Numbered from the stretch's first letter, positions 8,780-14,169 are shown. The stretch: 17,318 nt of DNA from Armatimonadota bacterium (GCA_023392285.1 JAEVZK010000028.1:1-17318); one strand, 5' to 3'. A program made the numbers and translations. Notes: generated by a model not told the origin, from the sequence alone.

Positions 8780-8995
8780 ATGGCACAAATCTTGATCAGG
8801 AATTTGTCGGAAGAGACTGTAGCAAAGCTCAAAGCGCGAGCGTCGCTTTCAGGAAGGAGCTTGGAAGCAGAAGTTCGTCAGCTTTTGACTCAAGCGGTGC
8901 AGTACGACATCTCTGCGGTTCGCGAGCTGCGTAAAGAGGCAGGTGGACCTTACGAGAATAGCGCTGAGCTGATCCGTGAGGACCGGGAAGCTTGA
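8780..8995 (+). CDS. vapB: VapB/FitA-type ribbon-helix-helix antitoxin
   Basis: A 71-residue antitoxin. Residues 1-45 (MAQILIRNLSEETVAKLKAR, then SGRSLEAEVRQLLTQAV) match the FitA-type ribbon-helix-helix DNA-binding domain, which dimerises on its own promoter and represses the operon. The C-terminal 25 residues (KEAGGPYENSAELIREDRE) would be the tail that blocks the toxin active site. The stop overlaps the toxin start as TTGA, typical of coupled antitoxin-toxin expression. Start: the ATG at 8780 follows a CATAAT -10 at leaderless spacing. The family call is secure; any specific VapB subgroup is not. Confidence 0.9.
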   Translation: MAQILIRNLSEETVAKLKARASLSGRSLEAEVRQLLTQAVQYDISAVRELRKEAGGPYENSAELIREDREA

Positions 8996-9390
8996 TCGTG
9001 GTGGATGCTAGCGTGGCCGCTAAGTGGTTCTTCCAAGAAGAAGGCAGTGATCGCGCCGACTGCTTACTGGGCGGTCCCCTCGTCGCTCCCGATCTCCTGC
9101 ACGCTGAGGTCGCGAGCATCGCATGGAAGCGAGTGCGGCGCGGTCAAATTTCCGCCGATCTGGCGAGACGCGAAGCCGCTGCATTGATTCAAATGCCCAT
9201 CGAAATCGTTCCGCTGACCAACCTTGTGAGCCCTGCATTGCACATTGCCGTTGAATTCGACCGATCTATTTACGACTCAATCTATCTCGCACTTGCCGTG
9301 GGGCGATCATTAACGTTTCTTACCGCGGATGAAAAGTTAGTGAACTCTTTAGCAGGAACACGCTTATCCAGCTACGTTGAACGGCTTTGA
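8992..9390 (+). CDS. vapC: VapC-type PIN-domain ribonuclease toxin
   Basis: A 132-residue PIN-domain protein, the Mg-dependent endoribonuclease of VapBC modules, which usually cuts tRNA or rRNA when the antitoxin is degraded. The four acidic active-site positions are present: D5 (IVVDASV), E39 (LLHAEV), D95 (YDSIYLALA) and D113 (FLTADEKL), so the toxin looks intact. The start is probably TTG at 8992, overlapping the vapB stop as TTGA, with a GGA/GGGA-rich stretch just upstream; GTG at 8998 is the alternative. It converges with and overlaps the last 19 nt of the next minus-strand gene, so mutual antisense effects are possible. Confidence 0.92.
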   Translation: MIVVDASVAAKWFFQEEGSDRADCLLGGPLVAPDLLHAEVASIAWKRVRRGQISADLARREAAALIQMPIEIVPLTNLVSPALHIAVEFDRSIYDSIYLALAVGRSLTFLTADEKLVNSLAGTRLSSYVERL

Positions 9391-9746
9391 GCACCCTCAA
9401 GGACTGCCACCAGCTCATCCTGGCCTAAATAGAAATGCTGACTCTCCACCGCTGGCTTCAGCCACATAAGTCCCGGCGGAAAATCGGGCAGGATCGCCGC
9501 CACCACCCGCTGAGCTTCCTCAGGCGATAGATCTTCACCCGAGCGCCTCGTGATCGAGAGGTGAAGCAAGTCCTCCTCTGCGTCAAAGCAATACGCGAAG
9601 TCGCCCGCAAAACCGGAGAATTGGCCGCTCTCACCCGCCCGCGGCAGCATGATCGGAGCGTTCGCGTGAATCGCCGCAACCAAACGATTTAGGACGAGGG
9701 AGAGTTGCTCTAACTGCTCCGGCGTGAGCACGACGGCAAGTTCCAT
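9372..9746 (-). CDS. Hypothetical protein, 124 residues, directly behind tRNA-Ser
   Basis: I do not recognise the family. The sequence has the composition of a real soluble protein: an N-terminal helix (LTPEQLEQLSLVLNRLVAAI), a strand-rich middle (FSGFAGDFAYCFDAEEDLLHLSITRR), and a second helix beginning LSPEEAQRVVAAIL. There is no signal peptide or membrane segment. The ATG lies 7 nt after the encoded CCA of tRNA-Ser on the same strand, with only TTTTTCC between, so it either depends on read-through and tRNA 3'-processing for its mRNA or has a promoter inside the tRNA gene. No ribosome-binding site is visible. Its 3' end overlaps vapC convergently by 19 nt. Confidence 0.6.
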   Translation of the reverse strand: MELAVVLTPEQLEQLSLVLNRLVAAIHANAPIMLPRAGESGQFSGFAGDFAYCFDAEEDLLHLSITRRSGEDLSPEEAQRVVAAILPDFPPGLMWLKPAVESQHFYLGQDELVAVLEGAQSRST

Positions 9747-9753
9747 GGAAAAA

Positions 9754-9844
9754 TGGCGGAGCGGGTGGGATTCGAACCCACGACCCGCTTATCACGAGTA
9801 CGAGCTTTCCAGGCCCGCTCCTTAGACCACTCGGACACCACTCC
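9754..9844 (-). tRNA. tRNA-Ser(GGA)
   Basis: A 91-nt type II tRNA with a long variable arm. The acceptor arms GGAGTGG and CCGCTCC pair along all 7 positions (one G-T). The anticodon loop is CTGGAAA with anticodon GGA (plus-strand 9808-9810), which reads UCC/UCU serine codons. The T arm contains GGTTCGAATCC, and the discriminator G is followed by encoded CCA (9754-9756). Confidence 0.96.
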
Positions 9845-9855
9845 AGCCTTCCGAT

Positions 9856-9861
9856 ATTATG
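9856..9861 (-). promoter_or_regulatory. -10 element for tRNA-Ser
   Basis: CATAAT (within TCATAAT on the minus strand) ends 11 nt before the first base of the tRNA, giving a very short leader. It lies in the 26-nt gap after the preceding gene. No clear -35 is seen. Confidence 0.4.
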
Positions 9862-9870
9862 ACCGATTCC

Positions 9871-10356
9871 TTAAGGAGCGATCCCGCCTTGGAACCCGCC
9901 GAACGTGAACACGCCATAAGTTCCCGGGCGGTGTAGAGCCGGATTGGGTGGAGAGCTGCAGAACTTGAGACCGAGCTGTGAGAATGGTTGAAAGGAGGCA
10001 GAATTTCGTAAAAAGTTCTCCGCGTCGAGCTCGGAATCGAATCCATTCGCCTGCCAATTCCCCTTCACCCGATTGAGGACCTCCTGCTGCATGCTGCTTG
10101 GCAAGGACTTAAAATCGCAAGGCGAAGCCGGCAAAGGCTCCCCGGAATTTCCGGCTAGCTTAGCCAACTTTTGAAGATTCTCGAGAAGCGCTTTCCTAAT
10201 CTCCTCTTTCACTTCCTTGAAGATGTCCGCCGCCTCATTCATGCCCGATGGAAATTCAGCCATGTCCGGGCCGTACAACGTCATCTGCAGTTGGCTGCGT
10301 TCGCGCGAGACGTCCTGAAATTCGGCATCGCTCCCGGTACGACATGGAACGTGCAA
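9871..10356 (-). CDS. Hypothetical secreted protein, C-terminal part of a frame-broken gene
   Basis: This open segment of 161 codons reads as a genuine protein but has no plausible beginning: the frame opens with TTG just after a TGA and no ribosome site. It contains a helical charged stretch (FKEVKEEIRKALLENLQKLA) and a C-terminal part (SFQPFSQLGLKFCSSPPNPA, then GVFTFGGFQGG). I recognise no family. Adding one G to the GGG run at 10333-10335 would join it to an upstream open stretch that encodes an export signal, giving a protein of roughly 190-195 residues. It ends 26 nt before tRNA-Ser. It may be a decayed gene or a sequencing artefact. Confidence 0.5.
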   Translation of the reverse strand: MHVPCRTGSDAEFQDVSRERSQLQMTLYGPDMAEFPSGMNEAADIFKEVKEEIRKALLENLQKLAKLAGNSGEPLPASPCDFKSLPSSMQQEVLNRVKGNWQANGFDSELDAENFLRNSASFQPFSQLGLKFCSSPPNPALHRPGTYGVFTFGGFQGGIAP

Positions 10357-10461
10357 GAATCAGTCACGCACGGACTCGATGGGGTTACTTCGCCCGAAAA
10401 TTTCGTAACTGCTTTTTGCGCTTGACAAGCTCCCGAAAGGAGGATGAAAAAGCCTTCGCAT
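10336..10461 (-). pseudogene. N-terminal fragment of the same gene with signal peptide, out of frame
   Basis: On the minus strand, ATG at 10461 starts MRRLF, and one extra base in the run of five T (plus-strand A, 10447-10451) would continue it as FILLSGACQAQKAV, an excellent Sec or lipoprotein-type signal with a Cys after SGA. The frame then runs without stop through KFSGEVTPSSPCVTDSCTFH up to VVPG near 10336, where a second one-base shift leads into the downstream open segment. As given, each piece ends early. Two corrections at homopolymers restore one continuous secreted protein. Confidence 0.45.
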
Positions 10462-10509
10462 AGGCAGCTTGTAATCCCTCTGGTACTTACGGTCCAAGCA
10501 AGTGGTAAT

Positions 10510-10541
10510 TATTTTCTAGGAAAATATTGATGTACCTAGGT
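10510..10541. promoter_or_regulatory. Two adjacent palindromes, candidate operator
   Basis: TATTTTC-TAG-GAAAATA (10510-10526) is a perfect inverted repeat with 7-bp arms. Eight bases later ACCTAGGT (10534-10541) is a perfect 8-bp palindrome. Both have CTAG at or near the centre, and the first is AT-rich in GC-rich surroundings. They lie about 50-80 bp upstream of the frame-broken secreted-protein gene and about 100 bp upstream of the rpmG promoter, so they could serve either. The rest of the 10462-10690 gap holds the rpmG promoter and no gene I can support. Confidence 0.35.
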
Positions 10542-10617
10542 CGAACAAGGCCTTTCGATCGAGGAGGCGCATGTCTAGCTCGCTCTCGCACTCTCCAGGC
10601 TTCATACAACTCAGCCC

Positions 10618-10647
10618 TTGCAATCGGGAGTGCGACTCGTTCATAAT
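10618..10647 (+). promoter_or_regulatory. Sigma-70-type promoter for rpmG-rpmF
   Basis: TTGCAA (10618-10623) and CATAAT (10642-10647) are separated by 18 bp, a good vegetative promoter, with transcription expected near 10654 and a leader of about 37 nt. The leader holds a CCGGC/GCCGG hairpin. An AAGG about 9 nt before the ATG could be the ribosome site. Confidence 0.55.
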
Positions 10648-10690
10648 CGTAAGGCTGTCCGGCACGTGAAGCCGGCACAAGGTTTACGCG

Positions 10691-10858
10691 ATGGCAAAAA
10701 AGTCTGAAGCCCGAGAAATCATCCGAGTGGTCTGCACGGAGGACGGGAAGAACTATTACACGACAACGAAGAACAAGCGCAACACGACGGAGCGCCTCGA
10801 GATCATGAAGTACAACCCGAGACTTCGCAAGCACACCCTCCACCGGGAGAAGAAGTAA
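10691..10858 (+). CDS. rpmG: 50S ribosomal protein L33, zinc-free form
   Basis: A 55-residue L33, a component of the large ribosomal subunit near the E site. The signature YYTTTKNKRNTTERLE and the ending RKHTLHREKK are unmistakable. The two CxxC pairs of the zinc-binding form are absent: the positions read CTEDGK and YNPRLRK, leaving a single Cys (C15), so this is the C-minus type. It is preceded by a good promoter, and its TAA is followed directly by the rpmF ATG with no gap, so the two are translated from one message. The gene is too short for routine ORF cut-offs. Confidence 0.95.
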   Translation: MAKKSEAREIIRVVCTEDGKNYYTTTKNKRNTTERLEIMKYNPRLRKHTLHREKK

Positions 10859-11044
10859 ATGCCAAATCCAAAAAGACGCCACAGCCACCAGCGCACCGCG
10901 CTTCGCCGAACTCACTACACCGCCACGCTTCCTGAAATCGAAGTGAACAAGCAGGTCGGAGGCGAGCCGTACAAGCTGCGATTCACCGCCACCTCCGACG
11001 GCTATTATAAGGGCCGCCGCCTCCCTGGGTTCAAAGACAACTAA
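10859..11044 (+). CDS. rpmF: 50S ribosomal protein L32, zinc-free form
   Basis: A 61-residue L32. The N-terminus MPNPKRRHSHQRTALRRTHY and the ending DGYYKGRRL are diagnostic. The zinc ribbon of the Cys-containing form is replaced by VNKQVGGEPYKLRFTATS, as in the Cys-free enterobacterial protein, so no zinc can be bound. It starts on the base after the rpmG stop codon; rpmG's AGAAGAAG tail may act as its ribosome site. A strong hairpin terminator follows 23 nt after the stop. Confidence 0.95.
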   Translation: MPNPKRRHSHQRTALRRTHYTATLPEIEVNKQVGGEPYKLRFTATSDGYYKGRRLPGFKDN

Positions 11045-11067
11045 ACCGCCGATCGCAGATTTCGAAA

Positions 11068-11099
11068 AAAGGGTCTTAGCCGCTTGGCTAAGACCCTTT
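11068..11099. terminator. Bidirectional intrinsic terminator between rpmF and the FN3-like gene
   Basis: A perfect 14-bp stem (AAAGGGTCTTAGCC with GGCTAAGACCCTTT) closes a GCTT loop. A-run and T-run flanks let it end rpmF on the plus strand and the convergent gene at 11124 on the minus strand, whose terminator side has the longer T tract. Confidence 0.9.
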
Positions 11100-11123
11100 C
11101 GTCATCTTCACCGGAACCGAACG

Positions 11124-11756
11124 CTAAGCCGCAAGGTGCAGAGCAGGGGTGGTGAAATAGAACCCAAACGGGGTCGAAGGCGCGCTCACCGTTCCTCGGC
11201 GCATCGCCGTCACTCGATAGGCGGCATAATCGCCCACCGTTGTTGTCGTTTCGAATTCCAGGCGAGTCGTCGTGCCGCAAAGTACCCAGTTGCCGTCCGG
11301 CGCACTCTGCTTCTCGACGATAAAGGTCGTTGGATATTTGTTGGTCCCGCGCAGCCAGGCAAGCCGAACAGCACCCGCTCCATCGATCGTTCCGACGAGT
11401 CCGGATGGCGTAGCCGCCGCTGGTTTCACTCGACTTGGGCTATGCGGGGCGACATTGACCGCAGCCAGCAACGCGTCCGAAATCGTGGGATCTGCGCGGA
11501 AAGTCTTGGCCCACTTGGCGATCACGCCTCGGGTCGCCGCCTTCTGCGCATCCTTGGCTTGAATCGCATTGTGCAAAGCCAATTTCGCAGCGTAGACGGC
11601 CTGGAGCTTTGTGTGGAAATCCGCGGCAGCGTTGGTGATCTCGCCATTTTCAGGCAAAGTAAGGTGAAGTCCCGTTCCGTTTAGAACGCAGGCCGCGGCG
11701 AATCCGGTGGCTGCAGTATCCAGTTCATCGTCTTTCATGACTTCGGTAACATACAT
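11124..11756 (-). CDS. Hypothetical protein with a C-terminal fibronectin type III-like domain
   Basis: A 210-residue protein. The first 120 residues are Ala-rich helices (MYVTEVMKDDELDTAATGFA, LQAVYAAKLALHNAIQAKDA) with no signal peptide. After a Pro/Ala linker (HSPSRVKPAAATPSG), residues about 130-205 look like one FN3-like sandwich (VRLAWLRGTNKYPTTFIVEK, WVLCGTTTRLEFE, YAAYRVTAMRRG), as in other small FN3 proteins that mediate binding. The start at 11756 is supported by GAGGAG 8 nt upstream. The frame stays open to 12113, but that stretch translates a DNA repeat array and its ATG lies inside an interspersed repeat, so I exclude it. An alternative start at 11807 has GGAGGAGG immediately before it. 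The function is unknown. Confidence 0.7.
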   Translation of the reverse strand: MYVTEVMKDDELDTAATGFAAACVLNGTGLHLTLPENGEITNAAADFHTKLQAVYAAKLALHNAIQAKDAQKAATRGVIAKWAKTFRADPTISDALLAAVNVAPHSPSRVKPAAATPSGLVGTIDGAGAVRLAWLRGTNKYPTTFIVEKQSAPDGNWVLCGTTTRLEFETTTTVGDYAAYRVTAMRRGTVSAPSTPFGFYFTTPALHLAA

Positions 11757-11833
11757 GTTGATTGCTCCTCGGCGGTTCCTCCGCCACTGTCCCTTTTCCA
11801 CCAACATGCCTCCTCCGAGCCCAGTAATGAAAC

Positions 11834-12043
11834 GGGTTTTGCAGTCGCTAAGATCGGAAAAGTTATCGATAAGATTGCAAAACTTATCGATAAGAATCGG
11901 AATGTTATCGATAAAGTTCGGAATGTTATCGATAAGATTTGGAAGTGAACCACTAACGTTCGGAATGTTATCGATAAGCTTCGAAAGTGAACCACTACCA
12001 TTCGGAATGTTATCGATAAGATTCAAAAGTGAACCACTAACAT
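11834..12043. repeat. Array of ten 21-bp units carrying six TTATCGATAA palindromes in helical phase
   Basis: The palindrome TTATCGATAA begins at 11863, 11884, 11905, 11926, 11968 and 12010, spacings of 21, 21, 21, 42 and 42. The 42-bp steps are filled by a second 21-bp unit type (B, centred on AGTGAACCACT) at about 11939, 11981 and 12023, and a degenerate first unit lies at 11834-11854. The order is degenerate, A, A, A, A, B, A, B, A, B. Type A consensus is roughly TCGGAATG, palindrome, GAT. A 21-bp period is two helical turns, so all palindromes face the same side of the DNA, as in iteron or centromere-like binding arrays. It lies about 520 bp before parA and 80 bp before the minus-strand FN3-like gene. 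Confidence 0.9.
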
Positions 12044-12105
12044 TCTCGCCCAAACCGCTCTGCTTTCGGCCGCAGATGCGTGCTAAGGACGCAACCGGAA
12101 TAAGC

Positions 12106-12201
12106 GCCGTCATCCCGCGTTACTAAACAAAGAGCCGTCATCGCGAGTTCGTAAAAAAGACCCGTCATCCCGAGCTAGTAACCAAAGGCCCGTCATCCCG
12201 A
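12106..12201. repeat. Four about 28-bp tandem units with CCGTCATCCCGAG motif
   Basis: The core CCGTCATC occurs at 12107, 12135, 12162 and 12190, a period of 27-28 bp. The units share a tail of the form TAANNAAAGR (the fourth is only a start). The fourth core is also the left end of the hairpin element that follows, so the tandem units look like copies of that element's end. Confidence 0.75.
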
Positions 12202-12356
12202 GTTCGAGCCGTTCCCCGGCTCGAAAGAGGGACCTGAGCGAAGTTGCTGCTTGCTTGTCATCGATCACAAAATCCTGCCCACGCACAAACAAGCAGTCGC
12301 ACAGCCAGATCCCTCCGTTCCGCGCCGCAGGGCGGCGCTCCAGTCGGGATGACGGG
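12189..12356. mobile_element. MITE/BIME-like 168-bp element with 13-bp terminal inverted repeats
   Basis: The ends CCCGTCATCCCGA (12189-12201) and TCGGGATGACGGG (12344-12356) are perfect 13-bp inverted repeats. Each half has its own hairpin: TTCGAGCCG/CGGCTCGAA (9 bp, 12203-12225) and GCGCCGC/GCGGCGC (7 bp, 12322-12338). Near the centre CTGCTTGCTTGT (12247) and ACAAACAAGCAG (12285) pair at 11 of 12 positions. It therefore looks like two head-to-head REP-like units. The left unit recurs nearly identically at 17270-17318. There is no coding capacity; mobility would need a transposase supplied elsewhere. Confidence 0.7.
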
Positions 12357-12372
12357 CAACCAACAAACAAAG

Positions 12373-12425
12373 GCCGTCATCCCGAGCTAGTAACCAAAGA
12401 CCCGTCATCCCTACGAGTATGACGG
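12373..12425. repeat. Further GTCATCCC repeat units and a small inverted repeat
   Basis: Two more CCGTCATCCC cores start at 12374 and 12402, again 28 bp apart, with the same TAACCAAAGA tail as the upstream tandem. The second also forms CCGTCAT/ATGACGG (12402-12408 and 12419-12425), a miniature inverted pair. From here to the parA start at 12560 I see no gene, no clear ribosome site and only a weak TTTAACTT that might act as a -10. Confidence 0.6.
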
Positions 12426-12559
12426 CTGCTTGTGTCTGAACCGCGAGGGTTGTCTCCCCGGTGCAGGATGGTGCGTCGGCAGGTAAAATGACGATTGCTT
12501 CTGCGTGTGTTTTCCACGCTTGAATCGAAGCTTTCCATCGAGACGACTTTAACTTTGTT

Positions 12560-13354
12560 ATGCCGGTTTGGGGTGTTGTAAACCAGAAGGGCGGAGTCGG
12601 CAAAACCACCACATCGGTGAATCTTGCCGCCGGTCTTGCCCTGCGCGGATGCCGCACCCTTCTGATCGACTGCGACCCTCAGGGGAATGCTTCGACGGGC
12701 CTTGGGATCGACAAGCAAAAGGTGGAGACGACCCTTTACGAACTGCTCGTCGCGGCGGTGGAAGGCGCCTCGTCGGGCGCAACCGCGATGGACGTGAACG
12801 GGGCGATCCGCTCGGTTCGGGAGAACCTCGACGTCATCCCGGCGACGCTCGATCTTGCGGGCGCGGAGCCGATCCTGCTTAGCGCGGTCGGCAAAGAGAT
12901 GATTTTGCGCGATGCGATCGAGCCGCTTATGGAGCGTTACGACTGGATCATCATGGATGCTCCGCCATCGCTCGGCCTTCTCACGATCAATATCTTGGCG
13001 GCTTGCGACGCGGTGCTCGTGCCGATGCAATGCGAATTTTACGCCTTGGAAGGCTTATCGCAGCTTCTGAAAACGATCGATGTGGTTCGGCGGCGGATTA
13101 ACCCCAAGCTCCATATTGAAAAGGTGTTACTGACCATGCACGATGCTCGCAATCGACTCACGCAACAGGTGAAACAGGAAGTGACGGATTACTTTGGGGA
13201 CAAAGTGAGTTCGATTATCATTCCTCGCAATATTAAGCTCAGTGAGTCGCCCAGCTTCGGCGAGCCGGCGGTCTCCCGCTTCCCTTCAAGCAAGGGGGCG
13301 AATGCCTACATGAATTTTGTGGATGAGGTGGTTGGCACATGCGCCGCGCGCTAG
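12560..13354 (+). CDS. parA: ParA/Soj chromosome-partitioning ATPase
   Basis: A 264-residue ParA ATPase that forms ATP-dependent gradients on the nucleoid and moves ParB-bound DNA. The deviant Walker A is KGGVGKTT (10-17) with the signature lysine K10, motif A' is LLIDCDPQGN (34-43) and Walker B is IIMDAPPSLG (130-139). There is no N-terminal HTH extension, so it is the short Soj type usual for chromosomes rather than the long type Ia plasmid ParA. It overlaps parB by 16 nt. No Shine-Dalgarno precedes the ATG. The upstream 800 bp is filled with repeats, including the phased palindrome array, which could be a partition or regulatory site for this operon. Confidence 0.97.
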   Translation: MPVWGVVNQKGGVGKTTTSVNLAAGLALRGCRTLLIDCDPQGNASTGLGIDKQKVETTLYELLVAAVEGASSGATAMDVNGAIRSVRENLDVIPATLDLAGAEPILLSAVGKEMILRDAIEPLMERYDWIIMDAPPSLGLLTINILAACDAVLVPMQCEFYALEGLSQLLKTIDVVRRRINPKLHIEKVLLTMHDARNRLTQQVKQEVTDYFGDKVSSIIIPRNIKLSESPSFGEPAVSRFPSSKGANAYMNFVDEVVGTCAAR

Positions 13355-14169
13355 GCAAAGGGCTCTCACAACTGATCGGCGAGCAGTACGACGATGCTCC
13401 GAACGAGGCTCCGATCGACTCGATCGAGGAGAACCGTTGGCAGCCGCGCAAGCTCTTTGATGAGGAGGCGCTGCACGAGTTGGCGGCTTCGATTCGAGAG
13501 GTCGGCGTTCTTCAGCCTCTCGTGGTTCGGCCCCTGACCGAGGATCGTTACGAGCTGATCGCAGGCGAGAGGCGACTTCGCGCTTCGAAATTGGCGGGGC
13601 TGAAGACGGTTCCCATTATCGTCCGCTCGACCAGCGATCAGAATGCGCTTGAGATCGCGCTCATCGAGAACATCCAGCGCGAGGACATCAACGCGATGGA
13701 ATGTGCCCGCGCCTACCGCCAGTTGATCGACGAATTCAGCCTCACTCAAGAACAGGTGGCGGACAAAGTCGGCAAAGCTCGGACGAGCATCGCCAATACG
13801 GTGCGGCTTCTCAAATTGCCTCCCAAGATTCAAGATGGATTGAACGAGGGCAAGATCTCGGAAGGCCATGCTCGCGCTCTGCTTGCTGTCGAGAAGGAAG
13901 AGCAGCAGCTTGCGATCTATGATTTAGTCGTTCAGAAAGGCCTGAATGTGCGAGATGTCGAGAAAATCGCGGCGAGAAGACCTCGCGCCATCCGGCCGCC
14001 TCGCACCGTTCCGGACCGGGGCGAGATGATCGGCCTGGAAGAAGCTTTATCGGTTCACTTGGGCAGTCCGGTGAAGATTTTGCCAGCCGACGTCGGCGGG
14101 AAGATCGTCATCGACTTCTACTCCGACGACGATCTTGGACGCATATTGGAACGCCTCGGGCTGGGATAG
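13339..14169 (+). CDS. parB: ParB/Spo0J partition protein
   Basis: A 276-residue ParB, the CTP-dependent clamp that loads at parS and spreads along DNA. Visible parts are an N-terminal basic ParA-interacting peptide (MRRALGKGLSQLIG), the ParB/Srx CTPase domain with GERR (76-79) and ENIQRE (110-115), the central HTH (about 135-161, LTQEQVADKVGKARTSIANT) and a C-terminal dimerisation segment (about 225-276). It starts inside the end of parA with GAGGTGG upstream, so it is translationally coupled. Its stop is directly adjacent to the stop of the convergent stalk-protein gene; no terminator separates them. I found no canonical parS in the window. Confidence 0.97.
   Translation: MRRALGKGLSQLIGEQYDDAPNEAPIDSIEENRWQPRKLFDEEALHELAASIREVGVLQPLVVRPLTEDRYELIAGERRLRASKLAGLKTVPIIVRSTSDQNALEIALIENIQREDINAMECARAYRQLIDEFSLTQEQVADKVGKARTSIANTVRLLKLPPKIQDGLNEGKISEGHARALLAVEKEEQQLAIYDLVVQKGLNVRDVEKIAARRPRAIRPPRTVPDRGEMIGLEEALSVHLGSPVKILPADVGGKIVIDFYSDDDLGRILERLGLG

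Noticed and set aside
10650..10680. parS-like CACGTGAA in CCGGCACGTGAAGCCGG
   Set aside because: Only about 10 of 16 positions match the TGTTTCACGTGAAACA consensus and it lies in the rpmG leader as a hairpin.
10487..10915. Minus-strand ORF across the rpmG promoter and genes
   Set aside because: It overlaps rpmG, rpmF and their promoter in antisense and has no recognisable features or ribosome site.
11707..12126. Heptapeptide-repeat protein encoded through the 21-bp array (open on plus and in two minus frames)
   Set aside because: A 21-bp repeat without stops stays open in several frames automatically. There is no ribosome site, and conservation follows the DNA palindrome rather than one protein frame.
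11834..12425. CRISPR array
   Set aside because: The 21-bp and 28-bp periodic repeats have no unique spacers of constant length between them and no cas genes are nearby; the periodicity is direct tandem repetition.
12500..12520. DnaA box (TTTTCCACG) near parA suggesting oriC
   Set aside because: It is a single imperfect match; no cluster of TTATNCACA boxes and no dnaA or other oriC genes are in the window.
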